A DNA stretch of 64,000 bases, taken from Spirochaetaceae bacterium (GTDB lineage: Bacteria; Spirochaetota; Spirochaetia; Treponematales; Breznakiellaceae). The stretch lies in the NCBI GenBank assembly GCA_031278215.1, contig JAITKV010000026.1:24880-88879 (forward strand), written 5' to 3'. Made by a program: the position numbers and the translations under genes. Shown piece after piece: positions 34,353-43,226 of the stretch (position 1 is the stretch's first letter; each line of letters begins with the position of its first letter). Below the pieces are notes generated by a model. That model worked only from the letters and a program-made list of their open reading frames with translations, was not told the DNA's origin and made no database searches.

Positions 34353-35663
34353 TTACGGATTGGCGGGGCGCAGGGCTTCCACATGACGGTACCGGAAGAT
34401 CATGTCTACAAAGGCCCGGTTTTGTACCGGGGGCCCGGCAAAATACCACAGATGACTAGCGCATCCCCCGGTGCAGCCGGAAGCCCCAAAGCCCGGCTTT
34501 CCCTTGATGCGCGATCGCAGGGGTTTTCCCCCCAGGGCGGCAAGTTCCGCGGAAAGGGCGCATTCCAGGTTCCGGTAGGACATAAAAGGCAGGGCCTGTA
34601 TGGATCCGGCAAAGGGGGTAAGGTAATCCAAAGGCCAGTGTTTTTTCTTCCCCGTTTTTTGCAGGCGCCGGTTTACGAGGGCCCGCAGGTTTTTCTGCGC
34701 CGATCCGGCGTATACATACCAGCCCGGCTTAAAGCAAATTTTTCCCAGGCTTCCCGCCTCTGTTTCCGTTTCTGTGGGTAATTCCAGGATTATAAGATAC
34801 GAGCCCCGGTCCGATTCGGCAAGCTTCCCGCGGCTTAGATCAACCGGTACCGAGGCCTTGGCCAGCACGGCGTCGCCCCGCCGGTCCAGGCGGAGCAGCG
34901 CCGCGTGGATCAGTACTTTTCCGGATCCCCGGCCTTTGCCGTTTTTCCGGGCCGCCCCCGGTGCCGCATGGTCCGCCGGGACGGGTTTTGCCCCGGGGGC
35001 GGGCGCCGCCGCCCTTCCCAGCCGGGAAAGGCCCGCCGCCAGTTCCGGATCCGTGTGAAGGTTGGGGATGAATACCCGGGGCCTGCCGTGGACTATGATA
35101 AAAAGTACATGGCAAACATAGCCCTGGCGGTTCAGGGCGGCAAGTTCTTCCAGATGCTTAAGGGCCCGCTTACTGGGGGCGTCGGGAAACATCGCGACCC
35201 CCTGTTCCACCAGGGAGCAGGCCTTAACTTCCACCAGATGACGCCTTCCCCGCTCCGCGGTGCAAAGAAAATCAAACCGCGAATTACCCAGGGTGTATTC
35301 AGGATAAACCTCCCTAAGGCCGGGGATAATCTCTTTTAAGACAAGGATCTGCGCGGCCCTGTTGGCCCGGGAAGAAAACAGGGGAACCACGGATTCCCCG
35401 GCGCCAAGGCCGGAAGGGTAGTACAATCCTACCGCGGTGTAGGCCGTCTTTGCCCTTTGGGGCTTGTTCTTTTCTTCGCGCTTTTCCAGGATTATCCTAA
35501 TTCCGGGAATGTCCCGGCCCCGGAATCCAAAAAATTCGATAAGCCGCCCCGGATTGGGGCAGTGGCAGGGGATCTCTTCCCCGTCCCCGGCGATGATTAA
35601 AAACCGGTTTGGCCGTCTTATAAAGACCGCTTCCCGGTGATTCGCAAAAAGACGGACTTTCAC
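34353..35663 (-). CDS. sfsA: SfsA-like nuclease fused to a GIY-YIG-like DUF123 domain
   Basis: Two-domain protein of 436 residues from the GTG at 35661-35663; an upstream TTG at 35726 would overlap the preceding gene widely and adds nothing homologous. Residues of about 1-215 match SfsA: HCPNPGRLIEFFG near 34-46, RFDFLCTAERGRRHLVEVKA (catalytic-like Asp and E-x-K) and MFPDAPSKRALKHLEEL. An Ala/Pro-rich linker (about 222-245) leads to a DUF123 domain (GSYLIILELP near 290, KPGWYVYAGSA near 315, then KKHWPLDYL), a GIY-YIG-related fold, ending in CALSAEL and a Cys/Gly-rich tail GASGCTGGCASHLWYF. The GTG start overlaps the EamA stop (GTGA). The fusion joins two nuclease-like modules. Confidence 0.85.
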   Translation of the reverse strand: MKVRLFANHREAVFIRRPNRFLIIAGDGEEIPCHCPNPGRLIEFFGFRGRDIPGIRIILEKREEKNKPQRAKTAYTAVGLYYPSGLGAGESVVPLFSSRANRAAQILVLKEIIPGLREVYPEYTLGNSRFDFLCTAERGRRHLVEVKACSLVEQGVAMFPDAPSKRALKHLEELAALNRQGYVCHVLFIIVHGRPRVFIPNLHTDPELAAGLSRLGRAAAPAPGAKPVPADHAAPGAARKNGKGRGSGKVLIHAALLRLDRRGDAVLAKASVPVDLSRGKLAESDRGSYLIILELPTETETEAGSLGKICFKPGWYVYAGSAQKNLRALVNRRLQKTGKKKHWPLDYLTPFAGSIQALPFMSYRNLECALSAELAALGGKPLRSRIKGKPGFGASGCTGGCASHLWYFAGPPVQNRAFVDMIFRYRHVEALRPANP

Positions 35664-36646
35664 GGTTCCGCGGAATTCCTCCGGCCGGGCCGTATAATGT
35701 CCCACTGGGTAATAAGCATCGCGCAAAGCATTAAAAAGAATCCCAGCACCGTCAGGGGTTTAAAGGTTTCTTTAAGCAGGAGTATGCCCCCAAAGGCGGC
35801 AAAGCTTCCTTCCAGGCAAAGGATGATCGTGGCGTGGGCCGGAGGGGCGTCTCTTTGGGCCACCACCTGCAGGGTATAGGCGATTCCCACCGATGCAAGG
35901 CCGCCGTACAATATGGGAATGGCCGCTCCAAGTAAAATCTCCGGGATGCGGGGGTTGTTAAAAAATCCCGTTAGGGTTTCCCATTTTTGAATACTGTCCG
36001 GGGCTAAAGAAAAAGCCCAGCCCTTTACAAAGGGTTCAATGGTCAGGGCCGCCAGCCATGCGTAAATTCCACACCAGGCAAACTGGCCCGACGAAAGAAT
36101 TAATGGGTCCATGCGCTGGACCAGGTTATCAATAAGAAGGATGTGGCAGGCCCAGAAAACGGCGCTGATCACGGTCATAAGATCGCCGGGGTTAACGGTC
36201 CCCATGTCTTCGGGCATGAAGATGAAGTATAGTCCCCCCAGAGCTACCACCATGCCTATCCAGGTGGGAAGCCGGGTCTTTTTTTTCAAAAGAATGCCGA
36301 ACACCGGCGTTAGAACCACGTACAGGCCTGTAATAAAACCGGCGTTTCCGGCGGTGGTAAACATAAGCCCCAGCTGTTGAAAGGCTACGGCAAAGAAAAG
36401 TACCGTCCCTGCGGCAAAGGTAAAGGCAAGCGGCCTGCCTGTTCCCGCGGCCGTTTGAAGTTTCCCCCGGGCCCTTCGAAAGAAAATCAGGGGAAGAAGC
36501 GAAAGGCTTCCAAGGATAAAGCGGATCCCGTTATACGTAAAGGGCCCCACATATTCCATCCCCGACGACTGGGCGACAAAGCCAAAACCCCAGATCCCCG
36601 CGGTTAGTAAAAGAAGCATATCTGCCCTAAGGGCCCGTTTGTTCAT
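35660..36646 (-). CDS. EamA/DMT-family transporter
   Basis: Inner-membrane transporter of the drug/metabolite superfamily, 328 residues with ten predicted membrane helices in two EamA halves. The halves begin at RADMLLLLTAGIWGFGFVAQ (residue 5) and PGDLMTVISAVFWACHILLI (about 158). Members export amino acids, nucleotides or other small metabolites; the substrate is not readable from sequence. The last four bases overlap the SfsA-fusion start. A short sequence GGATACCATACATCA precedes the ATG, with no obvious Shine-Dalgarno sequence. Confidence 0.9.
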   Translation of the reverse strand: MNKRALRADMLLLLTAGIWGFGFVAQSSGMEYVGPFTYNGIRFILGSLSLLPLIFFRRARGKLQTAAGTGRPLAFTFAAGTVLFFAVAFQQLGLMFTTAGNAGFITGLYVVLTPVFGILLKKKTRLPTWIGMVVALGGLYFIFMPEDMGTVNPGDLMTVISAVFWACHILLIDNLVQRMDPLILSSGQFAWCGIYAWLAALTIEPFVKGWAFSLAPDSIQKWETLTGFFNNPRIPEILLGAAIPILYGGLASVGIAYTLQVVAQRDAPPAHATIILCLEGSFAAFGGILLLKETFKPLTVLGFFLMLCAMLITQWDIIRPGRRNSAEP

Positions 36647-36748
36647 TGATGTATGGTATCCGGAAAATCAAAGCGCTGTGAAGTACCCGTTTAGGGGGCT
36701 AAAAATTGCCGCGGGGTCTTCGGTGGATTTTTGCAGCCCCCTGCCGGT

Positions 36749-38134
36749 TCAGGGTTCCCGGTATTCAAGAATTACCGGCGCCCCCCGGACCTGTATGCTT
36801 CTGCCGGCGGCACAAACCGGGGAACCGTCGATTAGGTTGATGTAGTTTCCGTCCGGTACGGGAACAGAAAAAACTCCGCCCCGGCCGCCAAGGCAAAAAA
36901 GCCCAAGAAGAATTTGGCCCGGGAAGGCAGGACCCCCCCGGTGGATCCCCAGCAGGGTCTCTTCGTTCAAAGCCTGTACCGTATAGGCGGAGGATGCAAG
37001 CAGGGGGTTTCCCTTGATCCGGTACAGGGCCCGCATCCAGGGGGAAAGATCCCTTCCGGTGTTCCAGTTTACCGGATCCTTGTCAAAAAGACTGGGCCGG
37101 GAATCGGCGGCCGCTTCTTGTCCCGCGTATATAAGGGTAAGGCCCTTTTGAAAATAATTAAAGGCCGTCCAGTTGTACAGGGCCTGGTCGTTCCGGACGC
37201 CGCGGGCGGCCCTGTTTTTGTCGTGGTTTTCCAGGTTTCGCAGTTTTACATATTCGGCGGGATATATATATTCCTGGGAACCTATCGCCTGCGCGTAGGC
37301 GGCAAGACTTGCCGAACCCTTAAGGTAGTTTTCAAAGAGGGGGAAAATGTCGTAATCGTAACAGACGTCAAAGGCTTCGAACATTTCCGCATCCGCATGG
37401 CACACAAAGCCCCGGGCTCTGTTTTCCAGGATAAATGACGGCTCCACCGATTCGGCAATCCAGATGCAGCGCGGGTTTATCTTTGCCACCTCTTTACGGG
37501 CCCGGATCCAGAATTCCAGGGGTACCAGGGGCGCCACGTCGCAGCGAAAGCCGTCTGCAATTCCGGCCCAGGTTTTAAGGGTTTGAATCTGGTATTCCCA
37601 AAGTCCCGAACCGGGATCGCCGTAATCAAGGTCTATCACATCCCACCATTCCCCTATTTTGTTGCCGGGGCTTCCGTCCGGCCGGCGGTAAAACCATGAA
37701 GGATGTTCCCGGGCAAGAACAGAGTCCGGGGAAGTATGGTTGTATACAATGTCCATGATACAGCCGATTCCCCGGTCATGCATGGCCGTAACCAGGCGGC
37801 TAAAATCTTCCATGGTTCCCAACTCCGGGTTAATCGCCCGGTAATCGGAAACAGCATAGGGGCTGCCCAGGGCGCCCTTGCGGTTTTTTTCCCCGACGGG
37901 GTGGACCGGCAGCAGTTGTATCATATCAACCCCCAGATCCCGAATCCTGTCTAAATCTGCGATAAGCGCCGTAAAACTGCCCTCGGGGCTGTGGTTTCGT
38001 ACATAAACCTGGTAGATTACCCTATTGCGCAGGGCGGTGTTTTTTTCTATGGTTTTACCCCTCCCGAAAACGCCGCTTTTGAAAGCGCCGTTTCTATTCC
38101 CGGACATTCTTTGGAAGCCCCGGCAACCCAACAA
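36749..38134 (-). CDS. alpha-amylase-family (GH13) glycoside hydrolase
   Basis: Cytoplasmic glycosidase or glucanotransferase acting on alpha-glucans; no signal peptide is visible. The four GH13 regions are present: DIVYNHTS (region I), GFRCDVAP with the nucleophile Asp (II), WIAESVEP with the acid Glu (III) and LENHDKNR (IV), the latter in the NHD form. The protein is 461 residues from the ATG at 38134; a second ATG at 38107 would give 452 and lies ahead of all homology. The domain is short, lacking an extended N-terminal module, and the C-terminal beta domain ends at the stop. It follows the small DUF454 gene by 27 bases and likely shares its transcript. Confidence 0.9.
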   Translation of the reverse strand: MLGCRGFQRMSGNRNGAFKSGVFGRGKTIEKNTALRNRVIYQVYVRNHSPEGSFTALIADLDRIRDLGVDMIQLLPVHPVGEKNRKGALGSPYAVSDYRAINPELGTMEDFSRLVTAMHDRGIGCIMDIVYNHTSPDSVLAREHPSWFYRRPDGSPGNKIGEWWDVIDLDYGDPGSGLWEYQIQTLKTWAGIADGFRCDVAPLVPLEFWIRARKEVAKINPRCIWIAESVEPSFILENRARGFVCHADAEMFEAFDVCYDYDIFPLFENYLKGSASLAAYAQAIGSQEYIYPAEYVKLRNLENHDKNRAARGVRNDQALYNWTAFNYFQKGLTLIYAGQEAAADSRPSLFDKDPVNWNTGRDLSPWMRALYRIKGNPLLASSAYTVQALNEETLLGIHRGGPAFPGQILLGLFCLGGRGGVFSVPVPDGNYINLIDGSPVCAAGRSIQVRGAPVILEYREP

Positions 38135-38161
38135 GGGCTTCCTATAAACCTGATGCAGATT

Positions 38162-38566
38162 CTATGCCGCGTCAAGATCCACCGGTTTTTGTTGTTTGCC
38201 GGGGCCGGGGGCTGTTTTTATCCGCATAAACACAATGGCCTTGACCACTAAAAGAAGGGCCAGGAATATCCGCAGATGCAGGGAATGGCTAAAAATAAAG
38301 ACCGGGGTAAGAAGGGCGCAGACCATAAGAAAAATAGAAACTTTTTCTTTTTTTGTAAGCCCCACGGAACGGAACCGTTCGATCCGGGGGCCGAAAAAGC
38401 GGTGGGTCATGATCCACCGGTAAAGCCGGGGGGAACTTTTAAGAAAGCAAAAAGAGGCCGCCAATACGAAGGGAGTGGTGGGAAGCACCGGAATAACGAC
38501 GCCGATAAGGCCCAGGGCAAGCAAAAGCATTCCCAGGACAATGAAGAGGACCCTTGAAACGTTCAT
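38162..38566 (-). CDS. DUF454 (YbaN-type) inner-membrane protein
   Basis: Small membrane protein of 134 residues with three or four helices. The family signature GLIGVVIPVLPTTPFVLAASFCF follows the first helix (quoted part: VVIPVLPTTPFVLAASFCF), and SPRLYRWIMTHRFFGPRI is the conserved cytoplasmic segment. The start at 38566 is chosen because AGGAGGCGGA sits directly before it; an upstream in-frame ATG has no ribosome-binding site. The family has no established function. It is divergent from the TonB receptor gene. Confidence 0.87.
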   Translation of the reverse strand: MNVSRVLFIVLGMLLLALGLIGVVIPVLPTTPFVLAASFCFLKSSPRLYRWIMTHRFFGPRIERFRSVGLTKKEKVSIFLMVCALLTPVFIFSHSLHLRIFLALLLVVKAIVFMRIKTAPGPGKQQKPVDLDAA

Positions 38567-38691
38567 TCCGCCTCCTATATGTTCCAATTTCCATTTGTAG
38601 TGTATACTTCTCCTCTGGTTGTGTAAAGATCCGGGCAAATTGCACAGACTCCCAAAATATGATGTAATGGATAAAATACCAGGGTGTTTTT

Positions 38692-40671
38692 ATGACGGCG
38701 ATTAAGAATCTTTTTCTCTGCATGTTGTGGACGGTCTTTGCGGGGGCCGGTTTTGCCCAGGCTTCCGGGGAAGAATCCGTGTACCGCCTTGAAGATATAA
38801 CCGTTACGGGGGACAGGGACGAAAGGCGGTCCACGGACAGCCCGGTGTTTACGGAGCTTATTACCGCGGAGGAAATCGAAAATTCCAGCGCCTCCACGGT
38901 TACGGATATTCTTGACGATTACGGCCTTATGTATACCAGCAACGCCACGGGGGACTATATCCAACTACAGGGCATGGGGGAAGGCCGGGTGCTTTTTCTT
39001 ATTAACGGCCGGCGGGTGGCGGGACGGATTGCCCAGCGGCTTAGGGGAGACACCCTGTCCCTGGCCAATGTCCAGCGGATAGAGATAATCCGGGGCCCCC
39101 AGTTGGCCATGTATGGTTCCGGCGCCATGGGGGGGGTGATCAACATTATCACTAAAAAACCCCAGGATGCATTTTCTTTTTCCGCCGGCATACGCAATAG
39201 TTTTCTTCTTGCCCACGATGATCCTGATACGGCGGAACAACCGGGGCCCTTTAAGAATTTTAACCCCATTCGGGAACAGCATATAACCGCGTCCCTGGGG
39301 ATTCCCATCGCGGCAAGCCGGAATTTAATTACCCTGGAAGCTTCCCGGGGGGCTTTTTATCTTAACGAACAACAGAACGCTTCCCTGTTCCCGGAGTATT
39401 ACCGGGGAATGGCGGGGCTCGACACGTCCTTTCCCCTGGGGAACGCCGCCGAAATGGCCCTGGGCGCTTCCTTTATGGCCATGCGCAGCGATTCACGAAC
39501 AGATTCCTTGGACAGCCGGGATCGTTTAAGTTACCTCAGGGCCGACGGGTATATTGAAGCGCAGCTGTTCCCCCTGGAAAACGGAACCCTGCGCCTGCGG
39601 CTTTCGGATAATTTCTACCAGCGGAATAAAGATCGGTATTCGGGAACTTCGGATCAATGGACCACCGGGGATAGCTACGAAAACGAAAACATCGCGGCCC
39701 TGGAAGCCTTGGGGGTCTACGGCGGATTCTCTAACTGGATCCTTACCGCGGGGCTTGAAGGGGCCCTTCATTCCATGCGCAAGTACAACCTTAGCGGCGG
39801 AACGGCCCTGTTGGATACCCAGGCCCTCTATGTCCAGGCCGAATATTTCCGGGAGCATGTATATTCGATTGTTGCGGGAATTCGGGGAGAGCGGAATTCC
39901 CGGTTCGGCTTCATGGGGACCCCGAAAATTTCTGCCATGTACCATCTGCCCTGGGGCTTCCGGCTTGTGGGGGGCCTGGGGCTTGGGTACCGGGCGCCGG
40001 ATTTTAACGACCTTTATCTGGAAAAGGACGATGAAGACGGCAGCCCCCTGATACTGGGGAACAGGAACCTGGACCCCGAATACTCCCTGGGCTTTAACCT
40101 GGGACTGGAATATTCAAAATCCGGCCGGTTTTTTGGCCGGGTCCACGGGTACTACAACGAGCTGTTTAACGAAATCGTCTATCTGTACCAGGGAAACAGG
40201 CTGGGGGACGGAAAACTAACATTCCAGCGGGATAATGTTTCCCGGTCCCTGCGAACCGGACTAGACGCCGAAGGGCGGCTTACCCTGTTTAAAGATATCT
40301 TTGCCTCCGCCGGGTACAGCTGGGTCTATGCATTCGACCGCGCCGAAGGGGAAGAGCTGCGCCTTCAACCGGCCCATACGGTTAAGATGAAGCTGGGCTG
40401 GGACCACAAAAAATCCGGCGTCCACACCTATCTTCAGGGGCGGTTTTTTTCGGCCCTGCGAACCTCGGGCCTGGGGGTGGGCATTGCCGGCCTTGACGCC
40501 GGCGGCGATGTGTCGTACAGTTCCCGGTTTGTGCTGGACCTGTATTTTTCCGCGGCCTTTGCAAAACATTTTAAGGTCCACCTTTCGGTGGATAATATTA
40601 CCGGCCGTATACACCCCCTGGGCCCCGCGGCGGGACGGATCTTTTCTTTTGGTCTTAATTATTCTTTGTAG
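38692..40671 (+). CDS. TonB-dependent outer-membrane receptor (haem/iron type)
   Basis: Outer-membrane beta-barrel of 659 residues that takes up a large ligand using TonB energy. A signal peptide ends near residue 22 (GAGFAQA). The plug domain (about 30-155) has a TonB-box-like start (EDITVTGDRDERRSTDSPVF), VLFLINGRRVAGR and LANVQRIEIIRGPQLAMYGSG then GAMGGVINIITKK. The barrel follows, with FRLVGGLGLGYRAPDFNDLYLE near 425 (core: GYRAPDFNDLYLE) typical of siderophore and haem receptors, and a final Leu at a C-terminal beta strand. The gene 12 bases downstream encodes an HmuY-like haem-binding lipoprotein, so the ligand is most likely haem. Confidence 0.92.
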   Translation: MTAIKNLFLCMLWTVFAGAGFAQASGEESVYRLEDITVTGDRDERRSTDSPVFTELITAEEIENSSASTVTDILDDYGLMYTSNATGDYIQLQGMGEGRVLFLINGRRVAGRIAQRLRGDTLSLANVQRIEIIRGPQLAMYGSGAMGGVINIITKKPQDAFSFSAGIRNSFLLAHDDPDTAEQPGPFKNFNPIREQHITASLGIPIAASRNLITLEASRGAFYLNEQQNASLFPEYYRGMAGLDTSFPLGNAAEMALGASFMAMRSDSRTDSLDSRDRLSYLRADGYIEAQLFPLENGTLRLRLSDNFYQRNKDRYSGTSDQWTTGDSYENENIAALEALGVYGGFSNWILTAGLEGALHSMRKYNLSGGTALLDTQALYVQAEYFREHVYSIVAGIRGERNSRFGFMGTPKISAMYHLPWGFRLVGGLGLGYRAPDFNDLYLEKDDEDGSPLILGNRNLDPEYSLGFNLGLEYSKSGRFFGRVHGYYNELFNEIVYLYQGNRLGDGKLTFQRDNVSRSLRTGLDAEGRLTLFKDIFASAGYSWVYAFDRAEGEELRLQPAHTVKMKLGWDHKKSGVHTYLQGRFFSALRTSGLGVGIAGLDAGGDVSYSSRFVLDLYFSAAFAKHFKVHLSVDNITGRIHPLGPAAGRIFSFGLNYSL

Positions 40672-40683
40672 AAGGAGTTATTG

Positions 40684-41421
40684 ATGAGGTACAGGAAACG
40701 CAGAAGCTTTCTTTTTGGGCTGGCGGCCCTTGTGTGCGCAACCGCGCTTTTTTTGGGCTGTCCCACCGAGGTCGGCGGCGGCGGCGACGGCTTTGTCGTC
40801 AAAGTATCCTCGGGCCAGACAAAATATTATTCCCTAAAAACAGGAACGGAACTCACTGCTTCGGGTTCTACGGCCTGGGACATGGCCTTTGAAAAAGAGG
40901 ATGTTAGTCTGGTATTTTTGGGCCCCCGGATATATACCAATGGCGGCAATACGGCGGTGGAGAAAGGCTCCGGGGGCGGCGGCGGGGTCTGGTACACCGA
41001 TAAAACGGATTTTGCGTCCGTTACCCTTGCCGATAAAACCGCCGCCGGGGAATACTCTGGACTTACTACCGATGCGAAAAAATATGTTTCCTCGCAATAT
41101 CATATCGATGCAGGTACTGCCGTCCCTGCATATACCAATATGAATGTTATGACCTATCTGGGTTACGTCGGCGGCGATGGGTCCGGGACTAATCCCTACA
41201 AAGCCAATTATCCGTTTACAAATCCGTCGGCTTACAGTCCGTACGAATATAATAAAAAACAATTTTATAAAATAGAGGCGGTGGCAAAGCCATTTTTAGT
41301 AACCAATCAGGTGTACATCATTAAACACGGAGACGGGGTCGGATACTCCAAGGTGCAGATTACCGGTTTTGAATTCGGCGACCAGGATGTGTACAGGGTT
41401 AAATGCCAAAGGCTGGACTAG
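40684..41421 (+). CDS. hmuY: HmuY-like haem-binding lipoprotein
   Basis: Surface lipoprotein of 245 residues likely to capture haem and pass it to the TonB receptor next to it. A lipoprotein signal peptide ends at LFLGC (Cys26). A Gly-rich spacer is followed by a beta-sandwich with the HmuY-type opening TKYYSLKTGTELTASGSTAW and WDMAFEKEDVSLVF, then the long loop YLGYVGGDGSGTNPY and the C-terminal strands YKIEAVAKPFLVTNQVYIIK and YSKVQITGFEF. The ATG at 40684 sits after AAGGAGTTATTG; the TTG three bases earlier is rejected. The pair with the receptor mirrors the HmuR-HmuY arrangement of Porphyromonas. Haem ligation residues cannot be confirmed. Confidence 0.82.
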   Translation: MRYRKRRSFLFGLAALVCATALFLGCPTEVGGGGDGFVVKVSSGQTKYYSLKTGTELTASGSTAWDMAFEKEDVSLVFLGPRIYTNGGNTAVEKGSGGGGGVWYTDKTDFASVTLADKTAAGEYSGLTTDAKKYVSSQYHIDAGTAVPAYTNMNVMTYLGYVGGDGSGTNPYKANYPFTNPSAYSPYEYNKKQFYKIEAVAKPFLVTNQVYIIKHGDGVGYSKVQITGFEFGDQDVYRVKCQRLD

Positions 41422-41656
41422 TCCTGCGGGGTAAAGCCGGTATAGGAATGCAAAGGAAAGTTTGGCCGCCGAACAACTTTAATATCTCTTTTTGCTCCCG
41501 AAATTGGGTACATTTTTTTACCGAATGACCGAATTTAACAAAAAGTTCCACCTCTCCGCTTTGTTCAGATGAACCGGATCCCATTATCTTAACTACAACG
41601 GCCGTTACCCGCCCCGGTCCTTTACCCTGGCCGGTAAATCTGCCATACTTGCAGCC
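41422..41656. other. intergenic region before the aminopeptidase gene
   Basis: This gap of 235 bases holds no gene that I can support. A moderate promoter may lie at 41561-41589 (TTGTTC, 17 bases, TTATCT). A T7 run inside TACATTTTTTTACC is not preceded by a stem, so it is not a terminator. Confidence 0.4.
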
Positions 41657-42775
41657 ATGACCGGTGCTTTTTTCCCGGCGGATCCCGTCCTGGCAGAAGC
41701 CGCCCGCATTGCCTGTTCCGGGGTGCTTAAGATACAGGGGGGCGAGCAGGTTCTTATTATCACCAATCCCGAACAGGAGGTGGAAACCATTTCCCGGGCC
41801 CTCTACGCCGGGGCTCTGGAGCGCGGCGGCGTTCCGGTTCTGGTGATCCAGGGCAAAAAAACCCAGTTGGATTTTGCCGATCCCGCGGTAATTGCCGCGT
41901 TTCGGGCAAAGCCCCAGGTGGTAATTTCCGTCAGCGCGGAAAAACTTGGCAAAGACCGGGCGGCCATAGCCTCTCCCTATGAACATGGGGGGGAGCAGTA
42001 CGATCATATCTTCCACCTGCAGCTTTACGGCGAAAAAAGCTGCCGCTCGTTTTGGTCCCCCGGCCTTACGGTGGAATCTTTTACCCGAACCATCCCCATC
42101 GACTATGCCGAACTTGGCCGCCGCTGTGCCGCGATAAACCGGGTTCTTTCCCAAGCCCTATCGGTTCATGTTAGGGCGCCGGGGGGTACGGACATTACCC
42201 TGGGGCTTAGGGGCCGCTGTGCCAAGGCCGATGACGGGGACTTTTCACGGCCCGGCGCCGGGGGGAACCTTCCCGCGGGGGAAAGTTTTATCAGCCCGGA
42301 AAACGGGACCGCCCGGGGTCTTATTGTATTTGACGGTTCCATCAGCCTTTACGACCGGGATGCGATCATCACGGAGCCCATACGCTGCGAGGTATCCGGG
42401 GGCTTTGTAACCGGGATTTCGGGGGGAAAGGACGCCCAGGCCCTGCTGGAAACGATAAGCCTTGCGGAGCGGGATGCCCTGGAATACGAAAAGGCCGGAA
42501 AGCTTCCCCGGGGCCAGGGGGGGATTTACAAACGGAATGCCCGCAGCATCGGGGAGCTTGGGATAGGCCTAAACCCCAGGGCCCGCATTACCGGGAACAT
42601 GCTGGAAGACGAAAAGGCCTTTAGGACCTGCCACTTTGCCATAGGCCACAATTACGACAACGACGCCCCGGCCCTTATCCACCTGGACGGGCTGGTCCGG
42701 GAACCCACCGTTACCGCATGCCTGGCAGACGGAAGTTCGGTGGTCCTTGAAGAAGGCGGGGAACTGCAGATATAG
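41657..42775 (+). CDS. M29-family (AmpS-type) aminopeptidase
   Basis: Metal-dependent exopeptidase of the thermophilic-aminopeptidase family, 372 residues, cytoplasmic. The metal-binding residues can be placed in GNLPAGESF near 210 (Glu), IGELGIGLNP near 296 (Glu), CHFAIGHNYDNDAPALIHLD near 322-341 (His, Tyr, His and Asp). The first half (VLIITNPEQEVETISRAL) is the expected alpha/beta N-terminal domain. No ribosome-binding site is obvious before the ATG (TTGCAGCC). It stands alone on its transcript or leads into the two SpoVA-like genes 52 bases downstream. Confidence 0.87.
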   Translation: MTGAFFPADPVLAEAARIACSGVLKIQGGEQVLIITNPEQEVETISRALYAGALERGGVPVLVIQGKKTQLDFADPAVIAAFRAKPQVVISVSAEKLGKDRAAIASPYEHGGEQYDHIFHLQLYGEKSCRSFWSPGLTVESFTRTIPIDYAELGRRCAAINRVLSQALSVHVRAPGGTDITLGLRGRCAKADDGDFSRPGAGGNLPAGESFISPENGTARGLIVFDGSISLYDRDAIITEPIRCEVSGGFVTGISGGKDAQALLETISLAERDALEYEKAGKLPRGQGGIYKRNARSIGELGIGLNPRARITGNMLEDEKAFRTCHFAIGHNYDNDAPALIHLDGLVREPTVTACLADGSSVVLEEGGELQI

Positions 42776-42827
42776 ACCCCATGGGGCACAGGCTCTGATG
42801 GGGGATAAACTTATAGGAGGAAGGTAA

Positions 42828-43226
42828 ATGGGTGTGTTTAAAGCACTGGTTGGCGCCTTTATTGTCGGCGGAATTGCCGCCGTCATAGGGCAGGGGTTTA
42901 TGGTTTTTTGGGAAGGCGTCCTGGGACCGGTTATTTTTGCGAATCTTTTGGCCTTGGCGTGCCTGGGGATAATTGGGGGCCTGCTGGTTATCCTGGGGCT
43001 GTTCCCCAAAATTGAGAAATTCGGGGGCCTTGGCGCGGGGCTTAGCTTCGGCGGCTTTTGCGCCGTGGTTGCCAGTACCTTCGCGGCCACAAAGAGCGAG
43101 ACCGGGTCTTCCGGTAAAGCGGCCAAGGCGGCGTTCATGGTGGTGCTGTACGTTATCGGAACCGGAATGCTGTTATCCTTTTTAGTCGCGGTAATATCCT
43201 GGTTTGTAAAAAGGGGGGCGGTATAA
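42828..43226 (+). CDS. small membrane protein, SpoVAC/SpoVAEb-like
   Basis: Membrane protein of 132 residues with four helices. GAFIVGGIAAVIGQGFMVFW at the start and VLGLFPKIEKFGGLGAGLSFGG (core FPKIEKFGGLGAGLSFGG) in the middle recall the SpoVA membrane proteins, which move dipicolinic acid in spore formers. AGGAGGAAG precedes the ATG. The next gene begins on the last base of this stop codon (TAATG), so they are translated as a pair and may form a complex. Spirochetes do not sporulate, so the role must be something else, perhaps transport of a small anion. The family link is by motif memory only. Confidence 0.6.
   Translation: MGVFKALVGAFIVGGIAAVIGQGFMVFWEGVLGPVIFANLLALACLGIIGGLLVILGLFPKIEKFGGLGAGLSFGGFCAVVASTFAATKSETGSSGKAAKAAFMVVLYVIGTGMLLSFLVAVISWFVKRGAV

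Noticed and set aside
35664..35726. Upstream TTG start for the SfsA fusion
   Set aside because: It would overlap the EamA gene by 67 bases and add 21 residues with no homology. The GTG at 35663 makes a neat GTGA junction.
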